Shown: positions 6,382 through 12,814 of the stretch, one piece after another
Numbering within the stretch: position 1 is the first letter of the stretch
Layout: every line of letters starts with the position of its first letter
Assembly: GCA_050742975.1 (NCBI GenBank)
Contig: JBOGDQ010000066.1
Location: forward strand, 1-12,957
From: JBDTGE01 sp050742975
GTDB taxonomy: Bacteria; Actinomycetota; Actinomycetes; Mycobacteriales; Jatrophihabitantaceae
Reading direction: 5' to 3'
DNA: 12,957 nt
Made by a program: the position numbers and the translations under genes
Notes under the pieces: model-generated
The model's input: the letters and a program-made list of their open reading frames with translations, nothing else
Told to the model about the DNA's origin: nothing
The model's database searches: none

Positions 6382-7195
6382 CGAAGCGGAGCCGGTCGCC
6401 CGCACGTGCCTGCGCGACCGCATCGAGGTCGGCGTCGCGCACGACCGCGATCACCGGGTAGCCACCCGTCACCGGGGCGTCGGGGCCGAGCAGGATCGGA
6501 CGGCCGTCCGGCGGGACCTGCAGCGCACCGGGGAGCGTCGGCTCGCTTGCCAGCTCGTCCGAACGCACGCGGGGCAGGGCCGGCCCGTCCAGCCGCACGC
6601 CGATGCGGTTCGAGTCCGGCCGTACCGTCCACGCCGTGCTGCACAGCGCGTCCATCGCGCCGGCCGTGAACCAGTCGTCGCGCGGTCCCGGGATCACGCG
6701 CAGGATCGGCGCCGCGACGGGCCGCACCAGGGGTGTTCCGGACACTTCGCCGGCCGGCTGGCTGCCGACCCGGAGCCGCTCACCCTCGCGCAGCGGTGCC
6801 GGCCCGAGACCGCTGAGGGTGTCGGTGCTGCGCGAGCCCAGGACGGTTGGGACCGCGAGTCCACCGCGCACCGCGAGGTAGCTGCGCAGGCCGGACGCGG
6901 GCGCGCCGAGCCGCACCACGGCGCCGGCGGGCAGCGTGATCGCAGCACCGGCGTCGAGCCCGGTGCACGGCGCTCCGGTCAGCGCTATCGTCGCCGCGTC
7001 GTGGGCGAGCAGTACCAGCCCGCCGAGAGTGAGCTCGATCGCGGCCGCGCCGTCGTCGTTGCCGACCAGGCGGTTCGACGCCCGCAACGCGGCCCGGTCG
7101 AACGCGCCGCTGCGGGCCACGCCGAGGTCGGCGTAGCCGTGCCGGCCGCCGTCCTGGACGGTCGCGAGTGGCCCCGGGGCAAGAACCTCTAGCAC
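6371..7195 (-). CDS. pxpC: 5-oxoprolinase subunit C, biotin-dependent carboxyltransferase-like (PxpC/KipA)
   Basis: A 274-aa cytosolic subunit of the PxpABC 5-oxoprolinase, which cleaves 5-oxoproline to glutamate with ATP. The family is related to allophanate hydrolase subunit 2. Diagnostic segments are TVQDGGRHGYADLGVARSG at 12-30, the ASNRLVGN stretch at 39-46, GGLVLL, and the C-terminal GGYPVIAVVRDADL. The GTG start at 7195 is 27 nt after the pxpB stop, with a moderate purine-rich site (GAGAAGAG) about 8 nt upstream. Codon 2 is CTA, a very rare leucine codon here and the one the nearby odd tRNA would read. The gene ends inside pit on the other strand. Length is slightly short for the family, but all main segments are present. 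Confidence 0.93.
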   Translation of the reverse strand: MLEVLAPGPLATVQDGGRHGYADLGVARSGAFDRAALRASNRLVGNDDGAAAIELTLGGLVLLAHDAATIALTGAPCTGLDAGAAITLPAGAVVRLGAPASGLRSYLAVRGGLAVPTVLGSRSTDTLSGLGPAPLREGERLRVGSQPAGEVSGTPLVRPVAAPILRVIPGPRDDWFTAGAMDALCSTAWTVRPDSNRIGVRLDGPALPRVRSDELASEPTLPGALQVPPDGRPILLGPDAPVTGGYPVIAVVRDADLDAVAQARAGDRLRFVSS

Positions 7196-7222
7196 TGCCG
7201 CGCTCTTCTCACCGCGCTGCCC

Positions 7223-7825
7223 TCACCGCGCCAGGAATCGCACGCGGGTGCCCGGCGCGAGCAGCGCGGGCGGTTCACGATCCAGGTCCCACAGCGTCGC
7301 GTCCGTGCGCCCTATCAGCCGCCAGCCACCCGGTGACGAGCGCGGGTAGACGCCGGTGAACTCGCCGGCGATCCCGACCGACCCGGCGGGGACCCGGGTG
7401 CGCGGTGAGGGCAGCCGGCTGACGTGCAGCTCCGGATCGAGACCGGTCAGGTAGGCGAAGCCCGGGGCGAAGCCACAGAACGCGACGGTGTACTCGCCGT
7501 CCGCATGCCGCTCGATCACGGCCGCGACGCTGCACCCGGCGGCCTGCGCCACCGCGTCGAGGTCGGCTCCGTCGTAGCGCACCGGGAGATCGACCCGCTC
7601 GCCGGCGACCGCGGCGCCGTCGACCCGGCCGGCCGCCGCGGCCGCCGAGCGCACCGCCTCTGCGTGGGTGCCCGCCGGGTCGAACCGGACGAGCAGCGTT
7701 CGCGCCGCGGGGACGAGCTCGTCCACGCCGGGCAGGCCGGCCAGCGCGTCGCGCAGTCCGAGGACGGCGGACGGCTCGGCCGGTTCCAGCAGGACGGCCG
7801 TGTCGCCGTACGGACGGGCGATCAC
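7223..7825 (-). CDS. pxpB: 5-oxoprolinase subunit B (PxpB/KipI, allophanate hydrolase subunit 1-like)
   Basis: A 200-aa cytosolic subunit of 5-oxoprolinase. The N-terminal IARPYGDTAVLLE and the conserved core FCGFAPGFAYLTGL (116-129), followed by PRTRVPAGSVGIAG and the YPRSSPGGWRLIGRT stretch, are diagnostic for the KipI/PxpB family. The open frame runs back to 8479, but that upstream part is a shadow of pxpA. The true start is GTG at 7825, where GTGA overlaps the pxpA stop by 4 nt, giving a translationally coupled pxpA-pxpB pair. In Bacillus the KipI homologue inhibits the sporulation kinase KinA, but in this three-gene setting the 5-oxoprolinase role is the better one. Confidence 0.93.
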   Translation of the reverse strand: MIARPYGDTAVLLEPAEPSAVLGLRDALAGLPGVDELVPAARTLLVRFDPAGTHAEAVRSAAAAAGRVDGAAVAGERVDLPVRYDGADLDAVAQAAGCSVAAVIERHADGEYTVAFCGFAPGFAYLTGLDPELHVSRLPSPRTRVPAGSVGIAGEFTGVYPRSSPGGWRLIGRTDATLWDLDREPPALLAPGTRVRFLAR

Positions 7826-8580
7826 GGCACGAAGGGCGCGAGCTGCACACCGGCGGAGGTCAGCGCAGCGCGGACCGCCCGCGCGATGTCGACCGCGCCC
7901 GGCGTGTCGCCGTGCACGCACAGGGACGCCGGTACCACCTGCACCACGCTGCCGTCGACGGCGCGGACCGTGTGCTCGCGCGCGAACCGGACGGCACGCT
8001 CGGCGATGGCACCCGGGTCGGTCAGCACCGCGCCGGATCGCTCGCGCGGGACCAGCCGGCCCTCGGCGGTGTAGGCGCGATCGGCGAACGCCTCGGCGAC
8101 GAAGGGCAGCCCGATCCTGTCCGCCGCGTCGGCCAGCGCCGAGTCGGGCAGCCCGAGCAGCGGCAGGGTGGCGTCGACCGCGACGATCGCGGTGGCTATG
8201 GCACCGGCCTGCACGGGGTCGTCGGCCGCGGTGTTGTACAGCGCGCCGTGCGCCTTGACGTAGCGGACCCGGGTCCCGGCCGCGCGGGCGAACGCCGACA
8301 GTGCGCCCAACTGGTAGAGGACGTCGGCCGCGAGCTCGTCCGGCGCCACGTCCATCCGGCGTCGCCCGAACCCGGCGAGGTCGCGGTAGCCCACCTGCGC
8401 CCCGATGGCAACGCCCCGCTCGGCCGCGGCGGAACACACCCGCCGCATGGTGACCGGATCGCCGGCGTGGAACCCGCACGCGACGTTGGCGCTGGTGATC
8501 ACGTCCAGTAGGGCCTCGTCGTCGCCGAGCCGCCAGGCTCCGAAGCCCTCGCCCAGGTCGGCGTTCAGATCGATCGGCAC
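7822..8580 (-). CDS. pxpA: 5-oxoprolinase subunit A (PxpA, LamB/YcsF family)
   Basis: A 252-aa cytosolic protein of the LamB/YcsF family, the subunit that with PxpB and PxpC opens the 5-oxoproline ring. Diagnostic segments are DLNADLGEGFG (4-14), ANVACGFHAGDP (31-42), the GAQVGYRDLAGFGRR stretch (60-74), VKAHGALYN (108-116), the AEAFADRAYTAEGRLVPR stretch (162-179) and CVHGDTPGA (221-229). The acidic and His residues in these blocks form the active site in the family. The start is GTG at 8580. TAGCGT ends 7 nt before it, so the mRNA is probably leaderless. It is the first gene of the pxpABC operon and is divergent from efeU. Confidence 0.95.
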   Translation of the reverse strand: MPIDLNADLGEGFGAWRLGDDEALLDVITSANVACGFHAGDPVTMRRVCSAAAERGVAIGAQVGYRDLAGFGRRRMDVAPDELAADVLYQLGALSAFARAAGTRVRYVKAHGALYNTAADDPVQAGAIATAIVAVDATLPLLGLPDSALADAADRIGLPFVAEAFADRAYTAEGRLVPRERSGAVLTDPGAIAERAVRFAREHTVRAVDGSVVQVVPASLCVHGDTPGAVDIARAVRAALTSAGVQLAPFVP

Positions 8581-8587
8581 CGTGCCG

Positions 8588-8593
8588 ACGCTA
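8588..8593 (-). promoter_or_regulatory. -10 element TAGCGT of pxpABC, probable leaderless start
   Basis: On the minus strand TAGCGT (TAnnnT) ends 7 nt before the pxpA GTG, with no Shine-Dalgarno sequence between them. The expected transcription start coincides with the start codon. It partly shares the 95-bp divergent spacer with the efeU promoter. Confidence 0.45.
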
Positions 8594-8598
8594 CCGGG

Positions 8599-8628
8599 CT
8601 GACGCAGGTGAAGCCGGTGCGTTATCGT
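8599..8628 (+). promoter_or_regulatory. efeU promoter (-35 CTGACG, -10 TATCGT)
   Basis: CTGACG at 8599-8604 and TATCGT at 8623-8628 are 18 nt apart and resemble sigma-70-type -35 and -10 elements. The expected start near 8635 falls within the IdeR-like box, so a bound repressor would block initiation. Confidence 0.5.
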
Positions 8629-8630
8629 AC

Positions 8631-8649
8631 AAAGGCATGCCTAACCTAA
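8631..8649 (+). promoter_or_regulatory. IdeR/DtxR-like iron box before efeU
   Basis: The 19-mer AAAGGCATGCCTAACCTAA matches the consensus TWAGGTWAGSCTWACCTWA at 16 of 19 positions, with a perfect right half (GCCTAACCTAA). It lies just downstream of the -10 element TATCGT and 26 nt before the efeU ATG, the right place for repression by iron-loaded IdeR/DtxR. The match is seen directly; the regulator is inferred from the family consensus. Confidence 0.8.
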
Positions 8650-8675
8650 CCCGCTAGTTCAGCAAGGATCGGCAG

Positions 8676-10262
8676 ATGCTCCCCACGTTTGTGATCGGCC
8701 TCCGCGAGGGCCTCGAAGCCGCGCTGATCGTCGGGATCATCGCCGCGTTCCTGCGCAAGCAGGGTCGTCGCGACCTTCTCCGCTGGGTGTTCGTCGGCGT
8801 CACCGTCGCGGTGCTGCTGTGCCTGGGCGTCGGGATCACGCTCGACGAGCTGTCCCACAACCTCCCGCAGCGGCAGCAGGAAGGGCTGGAGACGGCCATC
8901 GGCGTGCTGGCCGTCGCGATGGTCACCTACATGGTCATCTGGATGCGGCGGCACTCGCGCGAGCTGAAGGGCCAGCTCGAGGGCATGGCCGCCGAGGCGA
9001 TGGACGGCACCTCGCGCGCCGCCCGCGCGATGATCCTGATGGCCTTCCTCGCCGTCCTGCGGGAGGGGTTCGAGACCGTCGTCTTCCTGCTCGCCGCCTT
9101 CAACGAGTCGGGCAGCGGATCGGCCGCGGCGCTCGGCGCGGTGCTCGGCCTGCTGGTCGCGATCGCGCTGGGTTACGGCATCTATCGCGGCGGCGTGCGA
9201 CTCAACCTGTCCAAGTTCTTCCGCGCGACCGGGCTGGTCCTGGTGCTCGTCGCGGCGGGCCTGGTGGTCAACGCGCTGCACACCGCGCACGAGGCCGGCT
9301 GGCTGAACGCCGGGCAGGGCGGAACGGTCGACCTGTCCTGGCTGGTCCGCCCCGGTTCGGTGCAGGCCTCGCTCCTGACGGGAATGCTCGGCGTGCAGCC
9401 CAGGCCGGTGCTCATCGAGGTCATCGGCTGGCTGGTGTACCTGATCCCGGTCGGGCTGTACGTCGCCTGGCCGCCCGGACGAGCGGTGCCCAGGCGCGCG
9501 CTCTCCCGGGTGCTGCTGGCGATCGGCAGCGTGGCCGTGGTGGCAGCGCTGGCCTGTGCGCTGCTGGCGCCCGGGACGCCACCGACGCGGCCGGTGACCC
9601 AGGCGGGCGGCGTGAGCGTGCAGCTGATTTCCCGCAGCGGCGACACCGGCACCGTCCGCACACAGGTGCAGAGTCCCGCCGGCGGGGGAGTCGGCGCGCT
9701 CACCGACATCGACGTCGAGCGCACCGGTGCGCAGGCCCGGGCCGGGGTGGGCACCGAGGTCTACACCGCGACGGTGACCGGCACGAGCGCGTCCACGCTC
9801 CCCGCGTCGCTGGACAGCGCTCGGATCGCTCAGCTCAACGGCGGGCGGCTGCCGATCGGCCTGCAACTCGGCTCGTCCGGCAGCGCACCGGCCGCCTACA
9901 CCGATCACACTGCGCTGACGGTGTGGGTCGAGCCGCGGACCGACCGGGTGATCGACCTGCGGTGGACCGAGCGGGTGACGGTGACGGTGAGCGGCCCCGG
10001 CGGTGCAACCTTCGCCCTCGGTGGACCGGCGGCGCAGGGCACCGGCGCGCTGCCGTCCAATGCGGTGGCGGCTGCGGCCGCCACGGCCCGGCCGCAGCTC
10101 GACGACCTGAACCGCCGCAGCTCGCTGCTGGCCGGCGCGTGGCTCGCCGGGGTCGCGGCCTTCCTGCTGCTGCTCGGTGCGGTGGCGGCCGGCCGCTCGA
10201 CCGTGCGGGAGGACCGTCGACGCCGGGACATCACCCCGGTCGAGGCACTCGTCAAGAGTTAG
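8676..10262 (+). CDS. efeU: Iron permease EfeU (FTR1/OFeT family) with a long C-terminal extracytoplasmic domain
   Basis: A 528-aa inner-membrane iron permease of the EfeUOB system. Residues 1 to about 265 are the FTR1 core: the two iron-binding REGxE motifs are at 10-14 (REGLE) and 129-133 (REGFE), in membrane helices, with further helices up to GWLVYLIPVGLYVAWPPG. A further hydrophobic segment at 279-298 is followed by an extra domain of about 180 residues (about 300-480), beta-rich and Thr/Val-rich, then a last membrane segment at 484-504 and a basic cytoplasmic tail. The segment YTDHTALTVWVEPRTDRVID (408-427) resembles DUF3068-type actinobacterial envelope proteins, but this is only a resemblance. 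The core FTR1 alone is about 280 aa. The ATG follows AAGGA at 8664-8668 by 7 nt. An IdeR-like box lies upstream and another overlaps the TAG stop. Confidence 0.93.
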   Translation: MLPTFVIGLREGLEAALIVGIIAAFLRKQGRRDLLRWVFVGVTVAVLLCLGVGITLDELSHNLPQRQQEGLETAIGVLAVAMVTYMVIWMRRHSRELKGQLEGMAAEAMDGTSRAARAMILMAFLAVLREGFETVVFLLAAFNESGSGSAAALGAVLGLLVAIALGYGIYRGGVRLNLSKFFRATGLVLVLVAAGLVVNALHTAHEAGWLNAGQGGTVDLSWLVRPGSVQASLLTGMLGVQPRPVLIEVIGWLVYLIPVGLYVAWPPGRAVPRRALSRVLLAIGSVAVVAALACALLAPGTPPTRPVTQAGGVSVQLISRSGDTGTVRTQVQSPAGGGVGALTDIDVERTGAQARAGVGTEVYTATVTGTSASTLPASLDSARIAQLNGGRLPIGLQLGSSGSAPAAYTDHTALTVWVEPRTDRVIDLRWTERVTVTVSGPGGATFALGGPAAQGTGALPSNAVAAAAATARPQLDDLNRRSSLLAGAWLAGVAAFLLLLGAVAAGRSTVREDRRRRDITPVEALVKS

Positions 10263-10277
10263 GTTAGCCTGTCCTAA
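10259..10277 (+). promoter_or_regulatory. IdeR/DtxR-like iron box before efeO, overlapping the efeU stop
   Basis: The 19-mer TTAGGTTAGCCTGTCCTAA matches TWAGGTWAGSCTWACCTWA at 17 of 19 positions. It begins one base before the efeU TAG stop and ends 24 nt before the efeO ATG. TAGGTT and TAGCCT inside it are possible -10 elements, so efeOB likely has its own iron-repressed promoter. Confidence 0.85.
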
Positions 10278-10301
10278 CTAAAGTCGAGTCTGGAGATCTG
10301 A

Positions 10302-11513
10302 ATGTCCTCTCGCCCCGATCTGCTCCGCCGCGTCGCTGCGCGCCGGCATGCTCCGCGGTTGGGCGCGTCGATCGCCGGTGCCGCCGCCCTCGTCGTCGCC
10401 CTCGCCTCGTGCTCCAGCAATGGCGGGCCGGCCAACGGTGCGGACCCGGGCACCGGCGACGCGCATACCGCCAACGTCACGATCACCGCGAGCAAGGGTT
10501 GCCTGCCCGACCGCACCGACTTCGCCGCCGGTGGTATTACGTTCAAGATCAACAACAAGGACGCGACCGCAGTCAGCGAGGTCGAGCTGCTGGACGGGGA
10601 ACGGATCGTCGGCGAGAAGGAGAACCTGCCCCCGGGCCTGACCGGGGAGTTCGCGGTCAAGGTCGGCGCCGGCACGTACACGCTGTACTGCCCGGGCGCG
10701 ACGCCGGAGAAGGTCACGGTCACGGTCACGGGCACAGCGCATACCGGTGACGCCAGCGTTGCCGCGTTGCTGAAGACGGCCACCGACGGCTACGCGACCT
10801 ACGTCAACACCCAGATCGGCTACCTGGTGACGTCGGTCGGGAAGCTGGCGACCGCGCTGCACGGCACCGATCTCACGGCGGCGCAGAAGGCCTACGCGGC
10901 GGCCCGACCGTTCTACGAGAAGATCGAGCCGGTCGCAGAGTCCTTCACGATCGGCAGCGACAGCCTCGACGCCGACATAGACGCCCGCGCGAACGACGTG
11001 CCCGCAAGCCAGTGGAAGGGCTTCCACAAGATCGAGAAGGGGCTGTTCGCCGACAAGAAGCTCACCGGCCTCGGCCCTCTCGGTGATCAGTTGCTGACCA
11101 ACGTCGAGAAACTGCAGAAGCTCGCCAAGGGCCTGACCTACCAGCCGACCGAGCTCGCCAACGGCGCGCAGGAACTGCTGGACGAGGTGGCCAGCGGCAA
11201 GATCACCGGCGAGGAGGAGCGCTACTCGCACATCGACCTGCTCGACATCGCCAACAACGACGAGGGTGCCGAGCAGGCGTTCGCGCAGCTCCAGCCCGCG
11301 CTGGACAAGATCGACGCGACGCTCTCGCAGCAGATCCAGGCCGCCTTCGCCGCGCTGGACAAGCTGGTCGACACGTACCGCGACCCGGCCCAGGCGTCGG
11401 GCTACCGCCTGTACACAGCCCTGACGGCCACGGACAAGCGAGCGCTCGCGGCCGCGGTCAAGGCGGTCCAGGAGCCGCTGTCCAACGTTGCCAGCAAGGT
11501 GGCCAATGCCTAG
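10302..11513 (+). CDS. efeO: Iron uptake lipoprotein EfeO (cupredoxin plus M75/imelysin domain)
   Basis: A 403-aa extracytoplasmic iron-binding protein that passes iron to EfeU. A basic N-region and hydrophobic stretch (about 19-35) end in the lipobox LASC with Cys37, so it is predicted to be a membrane-anchored lipoprotein, unlike the soluble E. coli EfeO. Residues about 56-143 are the cupredoxin-like EfeO-Cup domain with Cys67 and Cys130 (TLYCPG), the likely metal site. Residues about 150-400 are the helical M75 (imelysin) domain with the metal motif HxxE at 242-245 (HKIE in GFHKIEKGLF). The ATG has GGAGA 5-6 nt upstream at 10292-10296. The last 8 bases overlap the efeB start, which implies translational coupling. 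Confidence 0.95.
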   Translation: MSSRPDLLRRVAARRHAPRLGASIAGAAALVVALASCSSNGGPANGADPGTGDAHTANVTITASKGCLPDRTDFAAGGITFKINNKDATAVSEVELLDGERIVGEKENLPPGLTGEFAVKVGAGTYTLYCPGATPEKVTVTVTGTAHTGDASVAALLKTATDGYATYVNTQIGYLVTSVGKLATALHGTDLTAAQKAYAAARPFYEKIEPVAESFTIGSDSLDADIDARANDVPASQWKGFHKIEKGLFADKKLTGLGPLGDQLLTNVEKLQKLAKGLTYQPTELANGAQELLDEVASGKITGEEERYSHIDLLDIANNDEGAEQAFAQLQPALDKIDATLSQQIQAAFAALDKLVDTYRDPAQASGYRLYTALTATDKRALAAAVKAVQEPLSNVASKVANA

Positions 11514-12741
11514 CCGGCGCAGCTTCCTGGGCGGGGCCGTCGGCGCGGCCGGACTGGCAGCGGCCGGCGGCACCGGCTTCGGTGTGGCCCGCGCGACCGA
11601 CGGCTCCGGCAGCTCGCGCGTGGCCGACGCGGTGTCGTTCTACGGCGCGCACCAGGCCGGAATCGCGACCCCGGCGCAGGACCGGCTGGCCTTCGCCGCC
11701 TTCGACGTCACCAGCACCGGTGTCGTCGAACTCCAGACGCTGCTGGCGCGGTGGGCCGCGGCCGCCGCCCAGCTGACGAAGGGCCAGCCGGTCGGGGCGG
11801 TCGACACGTCGCCACAGGCACCGCCGCTCGACACCGGCGAGGCGATGGGCCTGTCGGCGTCGCAGCTCACGATCACGGTCGGCTTCGGGCCGTCGCTGTT
11901 CGACGAGCGGTTCGGCCTGAGGCCGCACGCGCCCGCCGCGCTGGCCGCTTTGCCGGCGTTACCCGGCGACTACCTGGACCCGGAGATCAGCAACGGTGAC
12001 CTGTGCGTGCAGGCCTGCGCGAACGACCCGCAGGTCGCGTTCCACGTCATCCGCAACTTCGCCCGGCTGGCGCGGGGAACTGCGGTGATGCGCTGGTCGC
12101 AGCTGGGCTTCGGCCGGACGTCGTCCACGTCGACGTCGCAGGCGACCCCGCGCAACCTGCTGGGGTTCAAGGACGGCACGAACAACCTCAAGGCCGAGGA
12201 CGGCTCGGACTTCGACGGCTTCGTCTGGGTCGGCGACGAGTCCGACCAGGACTGGATGCGGGGCGGCAGCTATCTGGTGGCCCGGCGGATCCGGATGCTG
12301 ATCGAGTCGTGGGACACCGACTACCTGCTCGACCAGGAGAATGTGTTCGGCCGGTTCAAGACCAGCGGGGCACCGCTCACCGGCACCCGCGAGTTCGACA
12401 AGGTCGACCTCGCTGCCAAGGGCAGGGACGGCACGCCGGTCATCCCGCTGAACGCGCACATCCGGCTGGCCGCGCCGGCCACCAACAGCGGGCAGAAGAT
12501 CCTTCGCCGGGGCTACTCCTATACCGACGGCATCGACCAGGGCACCGGGCTGCTGGACGCCGGGCTCTTCTTCATCGTCTTCTGCAAGAACGCGCACGAG
12601 CAGTTCGTGCCGATCCAGCGCCGACTCGGCCAGCACGACAACCTGAACGAATACATCCGGCACACGTCCAGTGCGCTGTTCGCCGTACCGCCCGGGCTGT
12701 CCGAGGCGGGCGACTACTACGGCAAGGTCCTGTTCGCCTGA
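11506..12741 (+). CDS. efeB: Tat-exported Dyp-type haem peroxidase EfeB (deferrochelatase)
   Basis: A 411-aa DyP-type peroxidase exported with its haem by the Tat system, acting with EfeO and EfeU in iron uptake; in E. coli it has been linked to haem deferrochelation or iron oxidation. The Tat motif SRRSFLGG is at residues 3-10, followed by a Gly/Ala hydrophobic stretch and an Ala-x-Ala-like cleavage region near 27-30. DyP hallmarks are GFKDG at 220-224 with its catalytic Asp, the likely haem-ligand His318 in LNAHIRLAAP, and the distal Arg region ILRRGYSYTDG at about 332-342. I chose ATG at 11506, in the efeO stop region (ATG overlapping by 8 nt), because AAGGTGG at 11496-11502 precedes it and it starts right at the Tat motif; an ATG at 11488 is less likely. 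Length is normal. Confidence 0.95.
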   Translation: MPSRRSFLGGAVGAAGLAAAGGTGFGVARATDGSGSSRVADAVSFYGAHQAGIATPAQDRLAFAAFDVTSTGVVELQTLLARWAAAAAQLTKGQPVGAVDTSPQAPPLDTGEAMGLSASQLTITVGFGPSLFDERFGLRPHAPAALAALPALPGDYLDPEISNGDLCVQACANDPQVAFHVIRNFARLARGTAVMRWSQLGFGRTSSTSTSQATPRNLLGFKDGTNNLKAEDGSDFDGFVWVGDESDQDWMRGGSYLVARRIRMLIESWDTDYLLDQENVFGRFKTSGAPLTGTREFDKVDLAAKGRDGTPVIPLNAHIRLAAPATNSGQKILRRGYSYTDGIDQGTGLLDAGLFFIVFCKNAHEQFVPIQRRLGQHDNLNEYIRHTSSALFAVPPGLSEAGDYYGKVLFA

Positions 12742-12743
12742 CA

Positions 12744-12754
12744 GACTGCCAGTC
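12744..12754. repeat. Short palindrome GACTG-C-CAGTC after efeB
   Basis: A perfect 5-bp palindrome with one central base lies 2 nt after the efeB stop and directly before the ATG at 12755. The spacer is too short for an RNA hairpin, so it is better read as a possible operator or chance. CAGACT at 12742-12747 within it could be a -10 element. Confidence 0.4.
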
Positions 12755-12814
12755 ATGAGCATCCCACCAGATCGCTCCGCTGGCGCTCCGCGATCTGTCG
12801 GTGACCCCGCATGA
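12755..12814 (+). CDS. Candidate 19-codon leader ORF before the alpha-hydroxy-acid oxidase
   Basis: ATG at 12755 opens a 19-codon frame (MSIPPDRSAGAPRSVGDPA) that ends in TGA at 12812-12814, overlapping the ATG of the next gene as ATGA. CAGACT ends 7 nt before the ATG, the same spacing as the leaderless starts in this window. The ORF runs through the hairpin at 12768-12797. It may be a leader peptide coupled to the next gene, or chance. No ribosome binding site is present. Confidence 0.3.
   Translation: MSIPPDRSAGAPRSVGDPA
12768..12797 (+). terminator. Hairpin CAGATCGC/GCGATCTG between efeB and the last gene
   Basis: An 8-bp perfect stem (12768-12775 with 12790-12797) encloses a 14-nt loop, which also contains parts of a direct repeat GCTCCGC (12774-12780 and 12785-12791). 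It lies 26 nt after the efeB stop and 13 nt before the next ATG. It may end the efeUOB transcript or act on the following gene. There is no U-tract. Confidence 0.45.

Noticed and set aside
5386..6423. Long open frame antisense to pit
   Set aside because: Its translation is Arg/Asp/His-rich low-complexity, a typical high-GC shadow of the well-supported pit frame.
7826..8479. N-terminal extension of pxpB
   Set aside because: It is out of frame with pxpA on the same strand and reads as Arg/Gly-rich shadow; the GTGA overlap at 7822-7825 is the natural start.
8646..9908. Long open frame antisense to efeU
   Set aside because: No recognisable motif, biased His/Gln/Arg composition, and it lies wholly opposite a real gene.
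8819..10267. Long open frame in another frame of efeU
   Set aside because: Composition is Arg/Ala/Gly-rich without domains; efeU in the other frame has clear REGxE motifs and membrane helices.
11488..11505. Upstream ATG for efeB adding six residues
   Set aside because: It lies further inside efeO and has no better ribosome binding site; the ATG at 11506 begins directly at the Tat motif.
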